Position numbers and translations under genes: made by a program
Assembly (NCBI RefSeq): GCF_043757465.1
Contig: NZ_JAYVPL010000156.1
Location: 32,134 to 96,133 of the forward strand
From: Armatimonas sp043757465
Lineage (GTDB): Bacteria > Armatimonadota > Armatimonadia > Armatimonadales > Armatimonadaceae
Direction of reading: 5' to 3'
Length of the DNA: 64,000 nt
The notes under the pieces: model-generated
Told to the model about the DNA's origin: nothing
Seen by the model: the letters and a program-made list of their open reading frames with translations, nothing else
The model's database searches: none
Shown: positions 1 through 8,122 of the stretch, in pieces
Position numbering within the stretch: position 1 is the stretch's first letter
Layout: each line of letters begins with the position of its first letter

Positions 1-664
1 GGTGTCCCGACGTGACATAGATGGAAATAACTCCCTTTTCCTTCCCTGGCTTCAGATCATAGACCCGGTAGTTTTTCCCCTCAAGAGTCTCGTCGCGCAC
101 TTTTATATCGCTATCTCCCTGCTTAACTGCCTTTTCAAGCTCCACGGCCAGCTCCGGGGCCGGCTCTGGCGCATCGAGGAACTTAAGCTGCGAAGGCTCT
201 AGCTTTTCCAGAGCGGTCTTGGCAAGGCCAGTCAGCAAACCACGAACCAGGAACTCATTTTCTTCCGTGACCTTCTGGAGTGCGTAGGTACCCGCGCCGA
301 TATCTTGCACCCAGGTCGTTTTACCATCGTGGGTTACTTTGTAGCGCTTGGGCTTTCCTCCCAGGGGTGGCAGAACGCTCAGCTCACTAATATAGGCTCC
401 CGAAGTCTTGTGAGTCAGGCTGATCTGACCTTTAAGCACCACCGCCAGCCCCTCGCCCTTGATGTCCATTGTGACTAGCGAAGTGAGCTGTCCCTGTCGC
501 AGAGATTTGAGTGCTTTGGTGAAGAGAAAGTAGTCGCGGCCTGTCGCGGGCACCGACTCCTGGAGTGCCCCTTGAGGCGCTGTAGGGGGGTCTTGCGGCA
601 CCTGCGGCGTGCCGTTGAGAAGAGACAAAACGGTCACAAAGGCGATAATAAGCGGGGATTGCAT
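1..664 (-). CDS. Secreted protein, LolA/outer-membrane-lipoprotein-carrier-like, 3' end cut by window edge
   Basis: I translated this minus-strand frame directly; it is open from the ATG at 664 to base 1, giving at least 221 residues with no stop. The N-terminus has a hydrophobic stretch (SPLIIAFVTVLSLLNG) followed by a Pro/Gln-rich linker, as in a Sec signal peptide. The rest is beta-rich with phrases such as DYFLFTKALKSLRQG and RVYDLKP, reminiscent of LolA/LppX-type lipoprotein carriers or DUF proteins that test a fitted model of lipid or metal binding, but I cannot name the family. The start fits a TATAAT box at 675-670, 5 bases upstream of ATG. It is divergent from the isomerase at 700. 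Function unknown; a periplasmic or exported location is likely. Confidence 0.7.
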   Translation of the reverse strand, partial: MQSPLIIAFVTVLSLLNGTPQVPQDPPTAPQGALQESVPATGRDYFLFTKALKSLRQGQLTSLVTMDIKGEGLAVVLKGQISLTHKTSGAYISELSVLPPLGGKPKRYKVTHDGKTTWVQDIGAGTYALQKVTEENEFLVRGLLTGLAKTALEKLEPSQLKFLDAPEPAPELAVELEKAVKQGDSDIKVRDETLEGKNYRVYDLKPGKEKGVISIYVTSGH

Positions 665-669
665 GGTTT

Positions 670-693
670 ATTATACCGCTCACACCGTACAAT
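670..693. promoter_or_regulatory. Divergent leaderless promoter pair
   Basis: The 35-bp gap between the ATGs at 664 (minus) and 700 (plus) holds two outward -10 boxes: TATAAT at 675-670 on the minus strand (5 bases before its ATG) and TACAAT at 688-693 on the plus strand (6 bases before its ATG). With normal -10 to start-site spacing, transcription would begin at or next to each start codon. Each -35 region overlaps the opposing -10 box, so the two promoters should compete for polymerase. Confidence 0.7.
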
Positions 694-699
694 ATTGCC

Positions 700-1473
700 A
701 TGGACAACCTGCTTGCCTTCTCCACACTGGGATGCCCCACCTGGAATATTGACACCATCCTCTCTTCCGCCGTCGCTTTTTGCTATAATGCCGTTGAGCT
801 GCGTGGCTATCTCACTGAGATGGATCTTCCTCTTGCAGTTCCGTTTCTGCCTGAGAACCGTGCCGAAACCAGGCAACGCTTCGCCGACTCAGGCATTGCC
901 GTTTGTTGCGTCTCGTCGTCGGGGGTGGTGGCGCAGGGCAATCTGGATCACGTCAAGAGCCACTGTGCACTGGCGCACGATTTGGGCAGCCCGCTGGTGC
1001 GGGTTTTCGGGGGCAAGCCCGAGAGCCGAGAGTTAGCCCTGGAGAATCTTCGAGCTTTTGGCGATGCCGCCCACGACACAGGTGTGGCCATTGTCCTTGA
1101 AACCCACGATGACTTCTCAACGGGGGCAACGGTTGAGGCACTGCTCGCGGAGGCGGCGCACCCTGCCATCTTCTCGCTCTGGGATCTGCACCATCCCTTC
1201 CGCCAGGGGGAGGCGATCGAGGAAACGCACCGCCTGCTCGCCCCGACGCTGCGCCACATTCACATTAAAGATGGCCTAGTAGATCATGGCTACACACTCC
1301 TAGGTGAAGGTGATGTTCCGGTGTTTCCGATGCTGGAGCTCGCGCTGGCAGGCGGCTACACGGGGGCCATCTCGCTGGAGTGGGAAAAGCGCTGGCACCC
1401 GGAGATCGCCGATCCCGAGGTCGCATTCCCTCAGTATTCCCGCCTCGTCCGTGAGTGGCTGGCCCGCCGATGA
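700..1473 (+). CDS. Sugar phosphate isomerase/epimerase (xylose-isomerase-like TIM barrel)
   Basis: The 257-residue protein is a single AP_endonuc_2/xylose-isomerase-like TIM barrel, a cytosolic fold that binds a divalent metal and isomerises or epimerises sugars and inositols. Supporting motifs are GNLDHVKSHCALAHDLGSPLVRVFGG in the middle (only its character is diagnostic), VLETHDD with the metal-binding Glu, FSLWDLHHPFR, RHIHIKDG with metal-site His residues, and a C-terminal ISLEWEKRW. The substrate cannot be read from sequence. TACAAT lies 6 bases upstream, with no Shine-Dalgarno. The stop codon overlaps the ATG of the next gene (ATGA), so it is translationally coupled to an MBL-fold hydrolase. 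It is one of four such barrels in the window. Confidence 0.85.
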   Translation: MDNLLAFSTLGCPTWNIDTILSSAVAFCYNAVELRGYLTEMDLPLAVPFLPENRAETRQRFADSGIAVCCVSSSGVVAQGNLDHVKSHCALAHDLGSPLVRVFGGKPESRELALENLRAFGDAAHDTGVAIVLETHDDFSTGATVEALLAEAAHPAIFSLWDLHHPFRQGEAIEETHRLLAPTLRHIHIKDGLVDHGYTLLGEGDVPVFPMLELALAGGYTGAISLEWEKRWHPEIADPEVAFPQYSRLVREWLARR

Positions 1474-2312
1474 TCCGCCCCGTTCTCCAAGACGATGCCT
1501 TTCTCACCGATGTGGATCATGCAACGGCAACTCAGCCTGAGGCGCTTCACGTCTGGTGGCTCGGCCAGAGCGGGTACTTAGTGGCGCACCAGGGCACACG
1601 CCTCCTGCTCGATCCCTATCTCTCGAACTCCCTGAGCGAGAAATACGCCGCCACGGACAAGCCGCACACCCGGATGACGGAGCGCGTGGTCGCCCCAGAG
1701 TGCCTGAGAGGCATTTCGCTGATCACCAGCAGCCACAACCACACCGACCACTTAGATGCCCTGACACTCCGGCCGCTCTTAGCCACCAACCCAACGGCGC
1801 AGTTGGTCGTCCCTACGGCGAACCTCGCCTTCGCCGCCGAGCGCCTGGGAAGCAGTACAAATCTCGTTGGTCTGGGCATTGGTGAAACCGCGACGCTTGG
1901 CTGTGTTCAAGTAACCGCCGTCCCTGCCGCCCACGACGAGCTGCTCCCGTGCTATGTCGGCTATGTTCTCAAGATCGGCTCGTGGACGCTCTACCACAGC
2001 GGCGACACGCTGCTCTATCCCGGCATGCCGGAGAAACTTGCCCCCTTTGCCCCAGATATTGCGTTTTTGCCCATCAATGGTCGCCTGCCCGAGCGCCGCG
2101 TCTCTGGCAATCTCTGGGGCGACGAGGCGGCGCGGCTTGCGAAGGTTATTGGCGCAAAGCGTGCGATTCCGTGCCACTACGAGCTATTCACTTTCAATAC
2201 CGAGCCCCCTGATCTCTTCATCCAAACATGCGACACGCTTTCGCAGCCCTACACCGTTCTGTGCGCGGGCGAGCGGGTTAGTTTCCCACTCCCCCCGTCG
2301 GACGGGGGTTAG
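1470..2312 (+). CDS. MBL-fold metal-dependent hydrolase, UlaG-like
   Basis: This metallo-beta-lactamase-fold protein of 280 residues is related to UlaG (L-ascorbate-6-phosphate lactonase) and similar hydrolases. The metal motif SHNHTDHLD is at residues 88-96, followed by PAAHDE, HSGDTLLY and CHYELF, which supply further His/Asp ligands. I chose the ATG at 1470 because it overlaps the upstream stop as ATGA; a GTG at 1455 is also in frame. The last residues (PLPPSDGG) and the stop codon are encoded by a copy of the C-rich/G-rich palindromic repeat at 2291-2320. Coupling with a sugar isomerase suggests a shared sugar or lactone catabolic step; the substrate is unknown. Confidence 0.85.
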   Translation: MIRPVLQDDAFLTDVDHATATQPEALHVWWLGQSGYLVAHQGTRLLLDPYLSNSLSEKYAATDKPHTRMTERVVAPECLRGISLITSSHNHTDHLDALTLRPLLATNPTAQLVVPTANLAFAAERLGSSTNLVGLGIGETATLGCVQVTAVPAAHDELLPCYVGYVLKIGSWTLYHSGDTLLYPGMPEKLAPFAPDIAFLPINGRLPERRVSGNLWGDEAARLAKVIGAKRAIPCHYELFTFNTEPPDLFIQTCDTLSQPYTVLCAGERVSFPLPPSDGG

Positions 2313-2320
2313 GGGGCAAG
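2291..2320 (+). repeat. Palindromic C-rich/G-rich repeat, copy 1 (single arm)
   Basis: A CCCCCCGTCGGACGGGGG stem followed by TTAGGGGGC. It matches the arms seen at 2461, 5924, 6784, 35500 and 56059. Here it supplies the C-terminal codons and the stop codon of the MBL hydrolase and lies just upstream of rnpB, so it could also act as a terminator-like hairpin or processing site. Confidence 0.75.
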
Positions 2321-2336
2321 TGATAGAATAGCCGCT

Positions 2337-2700
2337 GGAGTGGGACGGGTGGTCGCAGGTGGCAATTGCTGCTTGAGGAAAGTCCGGGCTTCACAGGGCA
2401 GGGTGCAGGCTAACGGCCTGGCGGGGCGACCCGACGGAAAGTGCAACAGAAAGATACCGCCCACCCCCTAGCCCCCGTCCAACGGGGGAACAAGGGGGTG
2501 GGTAAGGGTGAAATGGTGCGGTAAGAGCGCACCGGCGGTGCGGAGACGTACCGGCCCGGCAAACCCCACTCGAAGCAAGGTCAGAGGGAGGAGTTGAGGC
2601 GGCTCGCTGATCCTCCCGGTAGACCGCAGGAGGCGTTCGGTAACGAACGCCCCAGATAGATGACCACACAAACACAGAACCCGGCTTACAGGCCCACTCC
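2337..2700 (+). ncRNA. rnpB: RNase P RNA, bacterial type A
   Basis: This is the catalytic RNA of RNase P, which removes tRNA 5' leaders. The conserved cores are present: GAGGAAAGTCCGGGC near the 5' end, the P4 partner segment ACAGAACCCGGCTTA near the 3' end, CCGACGGAAAGTGC and AACAGAAAGATACCGCC in the middle, and GGTAAGGGTGAAA-GGTGCGGTAAGAGC for the P11/P12 region. GGAGTGGG at 2337 pairs with CCCACTCC ending at 2700 as helix P1, which sets the boundaries. Unusually, the variable P12 arm is a copy of the genome's palindromic repeat (2461-2502). An intrinsic terminator follows at 2706. The 5' promoter is probably TAGAAT at about 2324-2329. Confidence 0.97.
2461..2502 (+). repeat. Palindromic repeat copy 2, forming rnpB helix P12
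   Basis: The segment carries CCCCCTAGCCCCCGTCC then AACGGGGGAAC and AAGGGGGTGGG, the same arm as repeats in intergenic positions elsewhere in the window. It sits exactly between the conserved CCGCC and GGTAAGGGTGAAA blocks of RNase P RNA, where helix P12 is expected. P12 is known to vary in length, so the insertion is probably tolerated. Confidence 0.8.
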
Positions 2701-2705
2701 AAAAT

Positions 2706-2735
2706 CCGCCGGTTTCACCCGGCGGCTATTTTTTA
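2706..2735 (+). terminator. rnpB intrinsic terminator
   Basis: CCGCCGG and CCGGCGG arms around TTTCA, followed by CTATTTTTTAG. The T run on the plus strand is also the AAA AAA TAG (Lys-Lys-stop) end of the convergent tricorn protease gene, so the terminator and the coding end share bases. Confidence 0.85.
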
Positions 2736-5700
2736 GTGCTCAGTCGCCCGGGCTTTGCCTCGGGAAGCTTGACGGGCTTGGCTTTGCCCATTAAGGCTTT
2801 GACAGCAGCTTCGAGCTGCGGATCGCGGCCTGCCATTTCATCAGCGGGGCTGATCATGACACGGACATCGGGTTCCGCCCCCGTGTGCTCCTCGTTGACA
2901 CCATCACTCACGCGATACCAGCCACGACCTGGCGTTCGGATCTGTGAGCCATCGAGAAGAGCTTGGGCACCGGTGGAGACCACGGCCCCAAACGTCGTGT
3001 TACCGATAATCGGGCCACGGTCGAGCTGCTTGAAGGCGTGGGCGAAGATCTCCGCGTTGGAGTAGCTGTTCTCATTGATGAGTAGCCCTGCTGGTTTGCG
3101 CCAGGGGTAGTACGGCAGGCGATCCGTCGGGTAGCCCGGGGCACCGTCACGGCCAATCGTGTAGGCGTGGCGCGGCTGCGTGAGCATTGTCAGCAGATAG
3201 TCCGCCGTCGAGCCGCCGCCGTTGTCACGCACGTCAATCAGGAGCGCATCACGGCCATAGCCCTCGGCATAGAGTCCTCCCTCGAACCGATCCTGGCTGA
3301 GCTTATCCATTCCTTGAATGTGCAGATACGCCAGCTTGCCATTACTGAGCTTGTGAGTAAGCTCCTGGCGGCTAGTGGTCCAGTCATCATAAAGAATACT
3401 TCCCAGTGTGGTGGTGGACGCGGGAAGAATCAGCACCTCACGCTCTTTAGCATCAGTGCCCTTCACACTCAGCGGGAGCTTCTCGCCAACCGTGTCCGCG
3501 AGTAGCTCATCGGGATTACTATCAGCTCCGAGAGTTGTCGCCCCGATGGCGGTGACAATCTCGCCCGGCACAAGCCTGGACTCGGCTCGATCCGCCGGGC
3601 TGCTCTTGAGAACTCGTAGCACTTTCAGCCCCGGCCCACTGTAGCTCTCGTCCCAGATGACTCCCAGAAAACCGGTCGGGATCGGTGTCACACCCCCATC
3701 GGAGATGATGCCGGGCGTGATGCCAATGTGCGATGCGTTCAAATGCCCCATCAGCAGGCGAATCACATCGTATAAGTCCATCGGATCCGACGCGGCGGCG
3801 GCCATCGGGCGATATTTTTCCCGTAGCGCTGCCCAGCTCGCGCCGTGAAAATTCGGGTCGTAGAAGGTCTGGTTCATCACCTCCCATGCTTCCTCGAAAA
3901 CGGCTTTCTGGAGCTCGCGCTTGTCGTAGCTGAGCTTGGCACGGAACGCCACAGGTCGGGCTTCCGGGGCAGCAGGCGAGGCGGCGGCGAGCGTGCCACC
4001 TTGCGCCAGGTAAAACAGAGTTCCCTTTGCCCAGCTTAGCGCACTGCCCCCTGCGGCCAAGCGGCGCGGAGGCGGTGCAGGCGCTCCATCGGTGAGGGTT
4101 GCGAGCTGAATATCCGCCCCGGCGGAGAACGCGACCAGCGTGACACCATCACCACCGGATGTCACGACGGGCCCCATTTCATTGGTAGGTGTCGCAGTCA
4201 GGCGACGGACACGCTCATGAATCCCCTCGGCGTCCACGGCTACCGTCACGGGTGCAGCCGGTGCGGGTGGGCCAGGCACGGTGGGCTTCTTCTTTTCCTT
4301 CAGCCGCAGCCAGCCCTCACTACTGCGCTCGTCGTCCTCTTTTTTAAGATAGACCCAGTAGATATCAAACTGGCGCTCCGCTCGCTCGCTCATCCAGACA
4401 AGCTTGCTGCCGTCGGGCGAGAACGAAGGCGCGTAGTCGTTGCGCGGGTGGCGGCTGACATTGATCGGCTTGCCACCACCTTCGAGAGCGATCACAAAGA
4501 TCTCGTTGTTAAACTCCTCGTCCTCGGCACTGTACGTCAGCCACTTATTGTCAGGCGACCAGTTCAGCTCTTGGACATTCAGTGCTTTGGCAACCATTTT
4601 ATCGTTCTTGCCATCAGCATCCGCAACCACAAGCTCACCCTTGCCACGGATGTAGGCCAGCTTCTTGCCATCGGGCGAGAAGTGAGGGCTGCTCTTGGGC
4701 ACCGACGAGCTGGTCAGCCGCACCGTCGTGCGCTTGAGCGACTTGCTGAGCTTAGTTTCCTCGGAATCGGTGCTGGTAATCGCATAGAAATCGCTGTCTT
4801 TGACGAAGAGCAGCGTCTTGCCATCGGGCGACCACGTGATATCCGCCTCACGCCCCGCGCCCTCGGTCAAGCGAATCGCCTTACCACCGGTTGCGGGTAC
4901 GGCAAAGACATCGCCGCGCACCACAAACCCCACCTGCTCGCCGTCGCTGCTGGGCGCCACTTCGGTAGCACCATTGGCAACCGTGAGGTTCTCGACCGCG
5001 TTGCTCTTGTCATCGGCGGCGACGGCCAGTGTGGCAGGTTTGGGAGCTGTCATCGCCCCGCTGAGGTTGACCGTCTCGATCCGATCCCCCACTTCAAAAG
5101 CGGCACGTGTGCCATCGCCGGAGACGGCGGGAAAGCGCACGCCGTCGCCCACGAACTTCGTGAGCTGGGTCGCTCTGCCGCCCGAGGCGCTCTGTTTGTA
5201 GAGATTGTAAGTGCCATCGCGCTCGGAGACGAACAAGATCGTCTTGCTATCGGGCATCCAGAGCGGCCAGAGGTCTTGGCCGTCAAAGTCGGTGAGCTGC
5301 TTGAACTCCTTGGTGTTGAGATCATAGACCCAGATATCGGCGCTCGCACTCCCCCGGTAGCCAATGCGGGGCCAGTCCGTGGCTCCCCGCGAAAAGACAA
5401 GCTTGGTGCCGTCGGGGGAGAGCTGCCCGCCAATCAGATTACTCAGCCCCAAGACGGGTTTGGGCCGTCCGGGCTTATCGGAGTTATTGACCAGGTAGAG
5501 GGTCTGGCCACGGCGGGTCAGCTCCCGCACCGAGCTAACGAGCACTTTCTTGCCGCCGTCCGCCCAGCCCTGGAAACCATTGCCGCCGCCGTAGTTGGTC
5601 AGCCGCCGCGCGACGCCGCCGCTTGCGGGCATCGTGAAGACTTCATTGCGTCCGTAGCGTAGCGACTGGAACCCAATCTCTTTGCCATCGGGCGAGAACT

Positions 5701-5911
5701 GCGCGCGGCCATCGTAGGCCGGATGACTCGTCAGCCGCCGCGCCGGTGCGCCGCCCTCCGTGGGCGAGCTCCAGAGATCCCCCTGGTAGGAAAACACCAG
5801 TGTCTTGCCATCGGGCGAGAGCGCCGGATAGCGCGGGAAAGACACGGAGGGCTGTGCGAAGCTGGACGTGGCGAGCGACAGCGCCGCTAAGGCGAACGGG
5901 ATGCATTTCAT
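2726..5911 (-). CDS. Tricorn-type protease (S41 family) with TolB-like beta-propellers
   Basis: The 1061-residue protein begins with a signal peptide (MKCIPFALAALSLATSSFAQ), so it is probably periplasmic. Residues from about 20 to 560 carry repeated propeller blades with the PDG(K/T) signature (LSPDGKTLVF, FSPDGKEIGF, WSPDGKTLLF), as in TolB and tricorn. A middle tricorn C1-like segment (EEAWEVMNQTFYDPNFHG) is followed by a PDZ-like domain (PTGFLGVIWDE) and an S41 peptidase core with DVRDNGGGSTADY and NENSYSNAE, whose Ser951 is the probable nucleophile. Tricorn proteases trim peptides released by larger proteases. The GTAAACT-like box TAAACT sits 7 bases before ATG. The next element upstream is a two-arm palindromic repeat at 5924. 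Confidence 0.93.
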   Translation of the reverse strand: MKCIPFALAALSLATSSFAQPSVSFPRYPALSPDGKTLVFSYQGDLWSSPTEGGAPARRLTSHPAYDGRAQFSPDGKEIGFQSLRYGRNEVFTMPASGGVARRLTNYGGGNGFQGWADGGKKVLVSSVRELTRRGQTLYLVNNSDKPGRPKPVLGLSNLIGGQLSPDGTKLVFSRGATDWPRIGYRGSASADIWVYDLNTKEFKQLTDFDGQDLWPLWMPDSKTILFVSERDGTYNLYKQSASGGRATQLTKFVGDGVRFPAVSGDGTRAAFEVGDRIETVNLSGAMTAPKPATLAVAADDKSNAVENLTVANGATEVAPSSDGEQVGFVVRGDVFAVPATGGKAIRLTEGAGREADITWSPDGKTLLFVKDSDFYAITSTDSEETKLSKSLKRTTVRLTSSSVPKSSPHFSPDGKKLAYIRGKGELVVADADGKNDKMVAKALNVQELNWSPDNKWLTYSAEDEEFNNEIFVIALEGGGKPINVSRHPRNDYAPSFSPDGSKLVWMSERAERQFDIYWVYLKKEDDERSSEGWLRLKEKKKPTVPGPPAPAAPVTVAVDAEGIHERVRRLTATPTNEMGPVVTSGGDGVTLVAFSAGADIQLATLTDGAPAPPPRRLAAGGSALSWAKGTLFYLAQGGTLAAASPAAPEARPVAFRAKLSYDKRELQKAVFEEAWEVMNQTFYDPNFHGASWAALREKYRPMAAAASDPMDLYDVIRLLMGHLNASHIGITPGIISDGGVTPIPTGFLGVIWDESYSGPGLKVLRVLKSSPADRAESRLVPGEIVTAIGATTLGADSNPDELLADTVGEKLPLSVKGTDAKEREVLILPASTTTLGSILYDDWTTSRQELTHKLSNGKLAYLHIQGMDKLSQDRFEGGLYAEGYGRDALLIDVRDNGGGSTADYLLTMLTQPRHAYTIGRDGAPGYPTDRLPYYPWRKPAGLLINENSYSNAEIFAHAFKQLDRGPIIGNTTFGAVVSTGAQALLDGSQIRTPGRGWYRVSDGVNEEHTGAEPDVRVMISPADEMAGRDPQLEAAVKALMGKAKPVKLPEAKPGRLSTKK

Positions 5912-5923
5912 AGAGAGTAGTTT

Positions 5924-6002
5924 ACCCCCTAACCCCCGCCCAGCGGGGGGAATGTAAGGAATTTTCCTTATGGATTCCCCCGCCGGGCGGGGGTTAGGGG
6001 GC
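5924..6002. repeat. Two-arm palindromic repeat element, about 79 bp
   Basis: Two inverted arms (CCCCTAACCCCCGCCCAGCG... and ...GGCGGGGGTTAGGGGGC) flank a short core containing the near-palindrome AAGGAATTTTCCTT. The same two-arm layout, with the core reversed, recurs at 35500-35577. The right arm encodes the last two codons and the TAA stop of the minus-strand phosphodiesterase gene. The layout resembles REP doublets (BIME/REPIN). Confidence 0.8.
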
Positions 6003-6776
6003 AGGCGAGTGGAACTCTAACCAAAGCCCATCGTGGGCGAGGGCGATGTTCCCGGGCAGCGTGACGGAGACTTCGGTGTGCGGGAAGTGGTGGGAAAGGT
6101 GGGTGAAGTAGGTCTGCCGCGCCCCTAATGCCTTTGCCTCGGACAGTGCTTGCTCAAAGTGAAAGTGCGTCGGGTGCGGCTCGTAGCGCACCGTGCCCAG
6201 AACCAAGGTGTCGCGGTTCTGGAGGTAGGGCCGCGTCTCCTCGGGGATTGCGGACACGTCGGTGACGTAGGCAAAAGTGTTATTGAAGAGCAGGCTTGTC
6301 ACGCGCAGCTCCCCGTGCCAGTGCCAGAGCGGGAGCACCTCGATGCCGCAGATTTGGACGGGTTCGAACGGCTCCCACGCTACCAAATCGAGCTGTGGCT
6401 TGCCACCGCCCTCTTGTGTGGTCTTGAAGCAGTAGTCATAGACACTGCGCACCTTCTCCAAGTTCTCAATGGTACTGTAGATCGGAATCCGAATGTCGTA
6501 CTGGAAGTTGAACTGGCGCAGGTCGTCTAAACCAAAGAGATGATCCGCGTGAGTGTGTGTCAGAATACAGGCGTCCACCCGTCGGACATGGTGGGTGAGG
6601 CACTGTGTACGCAAGTCCGGGCCCGCGTCCACCAGGATCGTTCCGTGCGGGCCTTGCACGACAAGCGCCGGGCGAGTACGCTTGTCGTGAGGGTCAAGTG
6701 AGAGGCAGACCGGGCAGTCGCAGGCCAGCAGCGGGACACCCGTGGACGTTCCCGTTCCCAGGAAGGTGACAGTCAC
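5994..6776 (-). CDS. MBL-fold phosphodiesterase, PhnP-like
   Basis: This 260-residue MBL-fold hydrolase starts TVTFLGTGTSTGVP, contains CDCPVC (an extra zinc site typical of PhnP), HTHADH at residues 74-79, and a late FTHLSHHFPH. PhnP relatives hydrolyse cyclic phosphodiesters such as 5-phosphoribosyl 1,2-cyclic phosphate; related proteins act on other cyclic phosphates, so the exact substrate is uncertain. The start is a GTG that overlaps the selA stop (GTGA), placing it at the end of the coupled minus-strand run tsaE-tsaB-selA. The final Ala-Pro codons and the stop come from the palindromic repeat at 5976-6002. No C-P lyase genes are nearby, so a phosphonate role is not supported by context. 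Confidence 0.85.
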   Translation of the reverse strand: MTVTFLGTGTSTGVPLLACDCPVCLSLDPHDKRTRPALVVQGPHGTILVDAGPDLRTQCLTHHVRRVDACILTHTHADHLFGLDDLRQFNFQYDIRIPIYSTIENLEKVRSVYDYCFKTTQEGGGKPQLDLVAWEPFEPVQICGIEVLPLWHWHGELRVTSLLFNNTFAYVTDVSAIPEETRPYLQNRDTLVLGTVRYEPHPTHFHFEQALSEAKALGARQTYFTHLSHHFPHTEVSVTLPGNIALAHDGLWLEFHSPAP

Positions 6777-8122
6777 GCGCCTTCCCCCTGGCCCCCGCCC
6801 AACGGGGGAAAGGCAAGGAGAAGCGCAGCTTCTTCATCGTGATCCACGGCTCGTAAGTCCAGTAAGAGCCTATCGCGTTCGATGCGGCCATAGACAGGCG
6901 TGGCGGCCTGGCGAAGGGCACGTGCCAGCGCGGGGAGGTTACTGGAGCGAATAGCGACCGCGTGTGAGGGGAGCATTCTGTCGGGGAGCGAGCCGCCGCC
7001 CACTTGGGAGAGTGTGGCCTCGACCGTGGCATCGTAGCCGAGCTTGCGTAGCTTTCCGGCGACAATCCGGCAGCGACGATCAATCTGCCCACTCTCCCGT
7101 TTGATGCGGCGCAGGGTCGGGATTTCGTCCCAGGCGCACCCGGTCTGGTAGAGCCGGAGTGTCGCTTCCAGCGCCGCGAGCGTGAGCTTATCCGGGCGGA
7201 GTGCGCGCATCAGGGGATGGTGTTTGCAGGTCGCGATCAGATCCTTGCGCCCGATAATAATCCCGGCTTGGGGTCCGCCCAGGAGCTTATCGCCCGAGAA
7301 CCAGACCAGATCCGCGCCCGCCGCCACGCTCTTCTGCACCTGCGGCTCGTCGGTGAGACCAAACGGGGAGAAATCTACGAGCGCCCCTGAGCCGATGTCA
7401 TCGCCAAAGGGAACAGCAGCGTGCTTTGCCAGGGCGACAAGCTCCTCCAGCGATGCCGACTCCGTGAAGCCGACAATGCGAAAGTTGCTCGGGTGACAGC
7501 GCAGCAGCATCCCGGTGTTCTCGGTGATTGCCTTCTCATAGTCCGCGATGCGAGTACGGTTGGTCGTGCCCACTTCAACTAAAGCAGCCCCCGACTGAGC
7601 AATCACCTCAGGCAGGCGAAAGTGCCCCCCAATCTCCACCAGCTCGCCGCGTGAGAGAATCACGTCTTTGCCACGGGCAAGCGCCGCCAGCGCTAGCACC
7701 GTCGCCGCCGCATTGTTGTTCACCACAACGGTATCTTCCGCGCCCGTCAGTTCACGAAAAAGCTGGGCAATCACCGTCTGACGGCTCCCTCGTCCCCCCG
7801 TGTCCTCATCTACTTCCAGGGTCGCATGCCCACTCGCCACGGCGGCGACGGCGGCGGCGGCACTCGGAGCCAGTGTCGCGCGGCCCAGATTGGTGTGGAG
7901 CAGAACGCCCGTCGCATTGATCGCCCGCCGGAGCTGATTGCGCCCCATTACCGCTGCAAGCCCACGGGCGCGGGTAGCCAAATCCCCCACCAGCTCACCC
8001 GCTCGCAGTTGCTCCCGTGCCTCGTCAATCGCCTGCCGCGCCACCGCAACGGCCAGCTCATGCGTTAGCTCACTGAGCTGCGCACTTAGCTTCTCCACCG
8101 ACGGTAAGTCACGAAATGTCAT
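6773..8122 (-). CDS. selA: L-seryl-tRNA(Sec) selenium transferase
   Basis: SelA is a PLP enzyme that converts Ser-tRNA(Sec) to selenocysteinyl-tRNA using selenophosphate. The 449-residue protein has the N-terminal helical domain (SVEKLSAQLSEL), RRAINATGVLLHTNLGRA, the turn EVDEDTGGRGSR, and the PLP motif WFSGDKLLGGPQAG with Lys279 as the Schiff-base residue. The ATG at 8122 overlaps the tsaB stop (ATGA); a much longer upstream in-frame extension runs antisense through tsaB and is not needed. No selB, selC or selD lies in this window, so a selenocysteine trait has to be confirmed elsewhere in the genome. The last dozen residues come from a palindromic repeat copy. Confidence 0.93.
   Translation of the reverse strand: MTFRDLPSVEKLSAQLSELTHELAVAVARQAIDEAREQLRAGELVGDLATRARGLAAVMGRNQLRRAINATGVLLHTNLGRATLAPSAAAAVAAVASGHATLEVDEDTGGRGSRQTVIAQLFRELTGAEDTVVVNNNAAATVLALAALARGKDVILSRGELVEIGGHFRLPEVIAQSGAALVEVGTTNRTRIADYEKAITENTGMLLRCHPSNFRIVGFTESASLEELVALAKHAAVPFGDDIGSGALVDFSPFGLTDEPQVQKSVAAGADLVWFSGDKLLGGPQAGIIIGRKDLIATCKHHPLMRALRPDKLTLAALEATLRLYQTGCAWDEIPTLRRIKRESGQIDRRCRIVAGKLRKLGYDATVEATLSQVGGGSLPDRMLPSHAVAIRSSNLPALARALRQAATPVYGRIERDRLLLDLRAVDHDEEAALLLAFPPLGGGQGEGA
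6784..6812. repeat. Palindromic repeat copy, single arm, inside the selA 3' end
   Basis: CCCCCTGGCCCCCGCCC then AACGGGGGAAA. On the minus strand it encodes the SelA tail FPPLGGGQGEG, so the repeat has replaced or extended the C-terminus of the protein. Confidence 0.75.

Noticed and set aside
2391..2702. 103-codon minus-strand frame over rnpB
   Set aside because: The region is RNase P RNA; the protein has low-complexity Pro/Ser/Arg content and no family features.
4217..5662. A 481-codon open frame on the plus strand
   Set aside because: It is entirely antisense to the tricorn protease, which has clear domains and motifs; the shadow protein shows no recognisable family.
6150..6530. Plus-strand open frame inside the PhnP-like gene
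   Set aside because: Antisense shadow of a gene with clear HTHADH and CDCPVC motifs.
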